In this document: one piece after another, positions 57,528-64,000 of the stretch
How positions within the stretch are numbered: position 1 is the stretch's first letter
Layout of the letters: each line of letters opens with the position of its first letter
Origin: Diphasiastrum complanatum
Taxonomy: Eukaryota; Streptophyta; Lycopodiopsida; Lycopodiales; Lycopodiaceae
Reading direction: 5' to 3'
Length of the DNA: 64,000 nt
NCBI GenBank assembly: GCA_029204225.1
Contig: CM055099.1
Location: 61,783,753-61,847,752 of the forward strand
Notes under the pieces: model-generated
What the model was told of the DNA's origin: nothing
The model's input: the letters and a program-made list of their open reading frames with translations, nothing else
The model's database searches: none
Position numbers and translations under genes: made by a program

Positions 57528-59198
57528 GTGGGTGTGTATGTTTTTAACCTTTGCTTGATCATAGCTTAGTGTTGCACTAAAATTTAACATGCAAGAGGAG
57601 TCTTCAATCCAATTACTTGGTATGTGTTACTGTCTATTGTCTATGATATTTAGCTTTTCTTGGCCCTTCATGATGTTTGCTAGATTGTAGAACGTGTTGG
57701 CTAGATAATTCGGAAGTGCTGTTGGCAATGTGTAAATGTTTTGTGTGATTACCAATTGCCCAAAGACTTGGGCACGTATTTATTGATAGCCTCACACCTT
57801 GTTAAGATGGCTTGAAATTTGCAAATTCAAGCTACTTGGGTTTTGGAAGATCAGTCTTTTGGTAATGAGCTTCTACTTCCATATTTTTCAAATTGTCTTG
57901 TGTTTTTTTAACTTCTTAGGTTCATCACTACAATCTAATTTACTGAAATACCTATAAAGTCTAGTTGGCTTTTTGATAACACTATCGTATGGTGTAGTTA
58001 TGAGCAAAACATCACGTACAAAACATAGAGCAGAGAAAAGAATGCAAATTTTCAATAAAGCATTGAAAAACAATTGTAATTAGTTGCATAATGATGATCT
58101 CCACAAGAATCTCTTGATATAAGGTGATCTAATTTAGCTAACTGATTTTAAACTAAAGTTAAGCTGATCTAAGCTGAGAGATACTTTGTAATCACTCAGC
58201 GAAGCTAGAATGAAGCCATCAGGTCTATTCATGCTGTTTGAGGCCTTAGGACCAAGGAATTTATGGCTGAGGTTCGATAATGACCAAATCAATGCTTTAT
58301 GAATATCTCTGATAATGAATGTTGCTAGTAGAGGGTCCCAAGGGCTTGAACCATATGGTTGTAGTGCGATTAATAACAAATCAGATGGGGTCAAGGCTAA
58401 GGATGTGCTGATATTTTGTCTAAGTTTAAGTGACATCAATAGAACGTAAGATGGGGTCAAGGCTAAGGATGTGTTGATACTATGTCTGTAACTCTTTTAC
58501 CCACACAATGTCTTGGGTATTGGGTGTAGAGAGAAAAGGTAATAGTGAACACTAGAGGTGTAACCACGGATAATCAAAGAACTTGGTACACGCATGCTGT
58601 ACCACCGTTGTTGACGGTGGAATGTAGATGCATGCTAGTGGAACATGATCACTAGAGATGGTAGCAAGATGAATTGGGCATTGTTAGTAGCCAATAATTT
58701 TTCTATTAGATGTGAAAGGATCAAAGGTACAAGCGAATGAGCTTTACACATGGACCAACAAGTTGCTTGAGAGAAATGGTGGCCCCACCGTGATGCACCA
58801 CATTCATAATAATATTGCAGGGATAACTTGAACATTGAACCAAATGAAATGTATCTTAGGAGGTATCCTTTGATGAATAGGAATGTTAGAGAACTACTTG
58901 GGGATTGATGAAACCACCAACCAGAGTCATTAATGTATGACAATTCTAGAACATTTCCATACTAGGACTTGTGGAATGGTGTCATAAAGGAACATAGGTG
59001 CTTCCTAATGAGGAACATAAACTACGGGCACAAAATCGCTATATTTAGTGTGTGGGAGTCAAGAGTATTCTTTGAACTTCGTAAAAAATTGTAAAAATTA
59101 TTTAGGGCATTATTGTTGATGGATTGCAAAATCTTTGGCAAAGAAAACGGATCCAAACAATGTCATGAAACAAAGGGCACATAGAAAGAGCGTGATAA
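57528..59198. other. Helicase-like intron 5 before the second chromovirus; nothing recognised
   Basis: AT-rich. I looked for exon 6 (the rest of the second HARP unit) and did not find it here. At 58380-58480 GATGGGGTCAAGGCTAAGGATGTG occurs twice. Confidence 0.5.
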
Positions 59199-59605
59199 AT
59201 TACATTTGTTGCGTCCTTCTTTACTTTATGCATACATAGGGCCTTGGGGCCCTTTTTATTAGTCTAGTTCATATTTTGGTTATGTATTGGCCTTGGGCCC
59301 ATTTTATTACTCTATTTGATATTTGGTCATTTATTGATGAGGGGTGCCATTTGGGGGGTCAGACCCTATCTGGAGGGTGCATTATTATCCTTCTTAGAGA
59401 TCGGTTTCGTCAGTCTTATTCATTTAGGGCTCCCTTTTAGGGCTTTTCTGTGGGTATAAGTAGGAGACATTCTGGTTCATTATTCAGCTTATGATATTGA
59501 TCTCTCTCTCTCTAGTCTCTTTGAGCATTCACTTTCCTGCTATTTCTTGCTTATGTGCTGCTTTCCTAGCTTAGCCATCAATCTATTGTGAATCAATTCA
59601 TAACT
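59199..59605 (+). mobile_element. 5' LTR of the second chromovirus, 5' end eroded
   Basis: Aligns with 62786-63204 from ATTACATT on; the first 10-20 bases of the LTR are not recognisable. Ends CATAACT at 59605. Confidence 0.87.
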
Positions 59606-59618
59606 TGGTATCAGAGCA
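59606..59618 (+). other. Primer-binding site (tRNA-iMet)
   Basis: TGGTATCAGAGCA directly after the LTR. Confidence 0.92.
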
Positions 59619-60430
59619 CTTTCCTTGGCAGAAGGCTGGCGCATATTTTCAGATCTGATTTTCTCCAGGAGGGCGCACCCATCTGCAGCATACATTTTCA
59701 GCTTACGGATCTACTTCTCTGTAGGTTTTCATCGTTGTTTGGAGGAGGATCAGCGCCCATTTTCTGCCCATCTGCATCTATTTTTTTGCAGGTTTTTGTC
59801 GTCGTTTTGAGGAGACCAGTGCCCATTTCCAGCCAGCCCATCGCCTATTTTTCAGCCAGTTCATTGCCCATTTTTAGCAATTTCTTGTGCCCATTTCAGC
59901 CCATTTCCAGCACCTATTCTCAGCAATTTTCGGCGCCCATTTTAGCCCATTTCTAGCACCCATTTCAGCCCATTTTCAGCGCCCATTTACAGCCATTTTT
60001 CACCCATCATTTACCTTCATTTTAAGACTTTTTTGTTGTAGATCCAGCACCCATCTACATCTTCAATTGGTGCCCATTTTTGGCTATATTTTTCCCAGCC
60101 ATTACCTCTTCTACATCGGTGGCAGTTTTCAGCATTTCTGCAGGCTTTTTAGTGGCGGCGTGGACGCTTCTCTTCAGCCATCATTCTCGTGCATTGCGCC
60201 TTCACCCAGAGGTATTTTCCAGCATTGTTTTATTGCTTTCTACGAGTCCTTTGTATGTTCTTTTGGCTTACCTGTTGTGACGACTTATGTCCTCTCCTTC
60301 AGTATGTCCATTTGTTCATGCATTGTGTCTCCTTTCTTATGGGTGTATGCCCTTCTCCTCTTTCTTGGCTGTCTATCTTCGTTGAGTTTCTGATTCTTCA
60401 AATAGACTACTTTTTGTCCTTATCATTATT
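59619..60430 (+). repeat. Leader of the second chromovirus with GCCCATTTCAGC repeats
   Basis: From about 59750 to 60070 the words GCGCCCATTTT, CAGCCCATTT and CCAGCACCCAT recur every 15-25 bases. It is not coding, although one frame stays open by chance. Confidence 0.8.
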
Positions 60431-62740
60431 TTGTTGATGGTACCACCTCTCCATCTACTAGTGAGCCTCCTCAGGAAGCATTACATGATCACATTCAGGA
60501 GGCCATTGAGAGAGCTATTTTCGGGATTTTTTCCCGTTTAGATGTTGTCATTATTGGCTTCGTTTCTGTACAGTCACAGATTGATTCCTTGCAGCCTCAT
60601 GGCCTCGGCAAGGCCCCCATTACACCTACCTTTGGAGCTCCTTCATTGCATACTCCTATTGGTAGTCCTTTACTAATGCCACTCTTTCTGCTACTCCACC
60701 TCCTGGGTTTTTCCCATTTTCACGTCCTATGGGTCCTGAGAGCCACTTTGCTCGTGACTTTTGTAATGGGATCCAACTTACTACCCATTCTGGTTTCTCT
60801 GATGGGAATCTGTTAGAAAATTGGTTTGCTAAGTTGGAAACATACTTTCTAATGTATCCTAAGAACGACGTCGAGAACATCTAGTTGTCTGCCCTACACT
60901 TGGATGGACGAGGTGCTACTTGGTGGCGTGTCTTTCGGACTGAGCCTGATCGAGAAGGTATGCTTTTCATCGTGACCTCCGCTATGGTATGATTTTCGTC
61001 GTGACCTCTGCTATGTTCTTCTTGTTAACAAAAAAGATGGTACTAAGCGCCTTTGTATTGACTATCGAGCCTTGAGCAAGTTGACTATTTGGAACCAGTA
61101 TCCTATACCTCAAATGGATGACCTTTTTGATTAGCTTGGTACTTCCAAGATCTTTTCTAAGATACACCTTTGTTTCGGATACCACCAGATTTGGATGCAC
61201 CCTTCTGATGAACATAAGACCGCTTTTCGTACTCACCTTGGTCTCTATGAGTTTCGTGTGCTTCCTTTTGGTGTAAAAAATGGTCCACCCACGTTTCAGA
61301 ATGTTATGCATCCGCTTCTTGGCTGATGTGTTTTAGTTTATTTTGATGATATTCTCATTTTTAGTGCTTCTCTGTTCGAGCATATTTCCCATATGTCCTT
61401 TTTTTAAGTTACTTGTTCACCATAAGCTATTTGCTAAGTTGTGTAAATTTGCTATTTCTTAAATTTAATTTTTGAGTTTTCTTATTTGTGATGGTTTTAT
61501 TCGCCTCGACCCTCGTAACGTCCAAGCTATCCAGGATTGGCCTGTGCCTACTGATGTTCATCATGTTCGTATGTTTCTCGGTTTAGCTACTCATCTTCGT
61601 CGTCCTGCACTTTTTGCCACTGTGGCAGCTCCTCTTCATGCGCTCTTGAAGAAATCCCGCTCTTTTTTATGGACTCTTGATTGTCAAACAACCTTTGATA
61701 CCCTTCGTCGCGCTGTTGTTGATGCTGCTGTTATGTGTTTACCTCAGTTTGATCAAAAGTTTATTGTCGAGACTGATGCTAGTTCTGTTGGTTTAGGCGC
61801 CTTCGTCAGTCCCAGTGTGTTATTGCTTATGAGTCGCAACGTCTTCGCTCTTATGAGCAACGTTGCTCTCTACATGAGAAAGCTCCTAGGTATCATCTAT
61901 GCTCTTAAGAAGTGGCGTCATTATCTTTATCGTATTTCGTTTGACATAGTTACTGATCATTAGTCTCTCCGATATCTTTTTACACATCGTGATCTTAGTG
62001 ATCATCAGTATCGTTGTTGCAATTTTTACAATCTTTTCTTGCCCTGGTCGGTCAAATACTTCTGCTGACGCTTTGTGTCGTTGACCTGCTTTGTTACACA
62101 ATCTTGTCGCTACCATCCCGTCATGGTTTGATGATTTATGTGGTGCTTATTTGTCATGTCCTGATTTTCATGATGTTTATAGTTCGTCTCCACTTCCTCT
62201 CGTCGACATCATGTGTATTCCATTGTTGATCATCGTCTTTATCATTCTGGTTCTCTTTGTATTTCGAGTACCCTTGATGTTCGTCCTAAGTTGTTGTTTG
62301 ATGCCCATTCTTCTCCTATTGGTGGCCATTTTGGTTTTCAGAAGTCTTATGCTCGTCTTATGGACCATTTCTACTGGCCATCCATGAAGTCTGAGCTAGC
62401 ACATCTTATCCGTAAGTGTACCTTTTGTGCCCGTGATAAATATTCCCTTGCTAAGTCCAGTGGCTTGCTCCAGAGTTGGCCCATTCCTCATCGCCAGTGG
62501 ACAGACATTTTTATGGACTTTATCCTTGGCCTTTCTCATACCCGACGTGGTAATGACTCATGTATGGCGGTGGTTGATCGGTTCTCGAAATAGGCACATT
62601 TTATTCCGGTCCACAACATTATCACAGCAGAGCAATGTGCACGTCCATTTCTATCAGAGATTGTTCGGCTGCATGGTTTTCCACCTACTATACTATCTGA
62701 TTGGGATAGTAAGTTTATATATTGCATTTTCATTTAGCCC
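60430..62740 (+). pseudogene. Gag-pol remains of the second chromovirus
   Basis: Gag scraps (NWFAKLETYFLMYP, HLDGRGATWW, 60820-60940) jump at about 60960 into RT ([45 protein letters not shown], 61020-61370). RNase H follows (ETDASSVGLGA, KKWRHYLYRISFD, 61470-61960), then integrase (AHSSPIGGHFGF, CTFC, FMDFILGLSH, 62280-62600). It breaks off near 62710, shortly before the 3' LTR. Many stops and shifts. Confidence 0.9.
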
Positions 62741-62767
62741 GAGGGGCTTTGCTTTTCCGCAGGGGAG

Positions 62768-63204
62768 AGTTATAGACTCGGCTCATTACATTCGTTGCGT
62801 CCTTCTTTACTTTATGCATACACAGGCCTTGGGGCCCTTTTTATTGGTCTAGTTCATATTTTGGTTATGTATTGGTCTTGGGCCCATTTTATTACTCTAT
62901 TTGATATTTGGTCATGGACTGATGAGGGGGCCGTATGGGGTTTCACAGACCCTATCTAGAGGGCGCACTATTATCCCTCTTAGAGATTGGTTTCGTCAGT
63001 CTTATCCATTTAGGGCTCCCTTTTAGGACTTCTCTGTGGGTATAAGTAGGAGACATTGTCATTCATTATTCAGCTTATGATATTGATCTCTCTCTCTCTC
63101 TCTCTAGTCTTTTTAAGCATATTTCCTGCTTTCTAGACTAGTTTCTTGCTTATGTGCTTCTTTCCTAGCTTAGCCTTTATTCTATTGTGAATAAGTTCAT
63201 AACT
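62768..63204 (+). mobile_element. 3' LTR of the second chromovirus (437 bp)
   Basis: Starts AGTTATAGACTC right after the purine tract GCAGGGGAG and ends CATAACT. Confidence 0.88.
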
Positions 63205-63560
63205 AAAGTGTTGTCCATCACCCTTCCATGCCTTCCTACCTGATCTCCATCGTCCATTTCCAGCCTCTTCGTTCCTTTTCTCACGTTGCTGTCCATCGCC
63301 TATCTCAAGTTACTTTTTTGCTCATTTTCCATCCCTATCACAACTGCATATTCCTTTTTTTTAATCGCCCATCTACCTCCATTGTTGGCATCCAGTTTTT
63401 GGTCTGTTTTGGCAGCCGCTACCTACCTCAATTGATGACACTGCTCAATTGCTTGGAGCTCCAGTGTTGGCAGTTTCCAGCACCCATTTTCAGCCAGCTT
63501 TGTAGCCCATTTTCTTCCCATTGTTGGCAGCCATTCCATATATCATTTGGTGGACCTTTT
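63205..63560 (+). repeat. Leader-like sequence after the second chromovirus
   Basis: Words such as CCAGCACCCATTTTCAGCC, GTAGCCCATTTT and TTGTCCATCGCC-type runs resemble the chromovirus leaders, but no primer-binding site precedes them. It may be a piece of a third related element. Confidence 0.5.
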
Positions 63561-64000
63561 CTTAGCTATTTGGAGGTACTTTTCAGCAATGTTACATACA
63601 TATTACGACAATTTATACTTGCTTTATTTTATGCTGTTTTGGGTACCATTTCTTAGCAACCTTTACTATCTACTTTATTGCTCCAGTTTTCGGTCTTATA
63701 TACGTTCTACTCTTTAGTTGTGATTTTTGTGGTTAAAATTGTAACTATAAAATACTTTACAATGTATTTAGTTTGGAAATAGTTTCACTATAAAGAATCA
63801 GGAAGTTTTGTCCTACAGTTTAGAATTCTTTTAAAAGCTACCAAGTAAAATAAAGTCAATTCATGCTGAGTCAAACTCAAAGTTGAGGTTCCCCGCTTGA
63901 ACTTTCTTATATTAGACTTTTTGTCCGATTCAATCAATATTGAATTAAATTGATCTAACCATGCCAATTGATACTGAGTTGCTTTAGACTAGGAGCTATT
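63561..64000. other. No gene recognised
   Basis: AT-rich tail of the window, presumably still intron 5 of the helicase-like gene. Confidence 0.4.

Larger units (their letters stand above)
59199..63204 (+). mobile_element. Second chromovirus, internally deleted
   Basis: Same lineage as the element at 50763: LTRs ending TAACT, tRNA-iMet primer site, repeat-rich leader and alignable gag-pol. Protease, the end of gag, the start of RT and the integrase C terminus with chromodomain are missing. Its LTRs are clearly more divergent from each other than those of the first element, so it is older. It lies sense in intron 5 of the helicase-like gene. Confidence 0.88.

Noticed and set aside
59588-60437. 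Overlapping open frames
   Set aside because: They fall in the T-rich, repeat-rich retrotransposon leader, with no conserved protein motif.
1-64000. CRISPR arrays, operons, rRNA genes, bacterial signals
   Set aside because: None seen. The sequence is eukaryotic, with spliced genes and plant retroelements; no full tRNA or rRNA was found.

Overview
The window looks like nuclear DNA of a land plant with a large, repeat-rich genome. It is AT-rich and crowded with Ty1/copia and Ty3/gypsy (including chromovirus) remains, and it holds two spliced host genes whose introns are swollen by transposons. Fern or gymnosperm would fit the long introns and retroelement load, but the sequence alone does not fix the lineage.

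Left part (1-12.6 kb): a minus-strand gene for a DHHC-type protein S-acyltransferase (palmitoyltransferase, plant PAT19-22 type). I assembled eight exons by hand (10794 down to 88). Every intron is phase 0, the first has a GC-AG donor, and the gene runs off the left edge. Its introns hold a 469-bp hAT-like MITE with an 8-bp target duplication and a GC-rich palindromic repeat.

Middle (12.6-37.6 kb): no intact host gene. It holds short tandem duplications, a hairpin, a GC-rich element with terminal inverted repeats (TIRs) and a fold-back repeat cluster. Retroelement wreckage follows: a copia gag/protease fragment, a second copia with a 309-bp 5' LTR, a minus-strand gypsy element, and a cluster of copia pieces. 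In one copia element the protease-integrase segment is inverted in place.

Right part (37.7-64 kb): a plus-strand gene that I read as the 5' half of a SMARCAL1/HARP-type SNF2 annealing helicase. Five exons (37739-38245, 42118-42173, 49753-49828, 50127-50187, 57337-57527) join in frame with canonical GT-AG sites. They encode an acidic N terminus, a serine/proline segment rich in CDK-like S-P-x-K/R motifs, one complete HARP-like domain and the start of a second. The ATPase exons lie beyond the window. Introns 1, 2, 4 and 5 carry a gypsy integrase relic, a SINE candidate, a gypsy relic, a copia RT-RNase H with one LTR, a LINE RT fragment, a complete but decayed chromovirus (6178 bp, two 465-bp LTRs) and a second, deleted chromovirus.

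The two host genes would act in different places: membrane protein lipidation, and replication-fork or DNA-annealing repair in the nucleus. Nothing suggests they work together. The main biological story is how intact splicing signals persist around multi-kilobase retroelement insertions.
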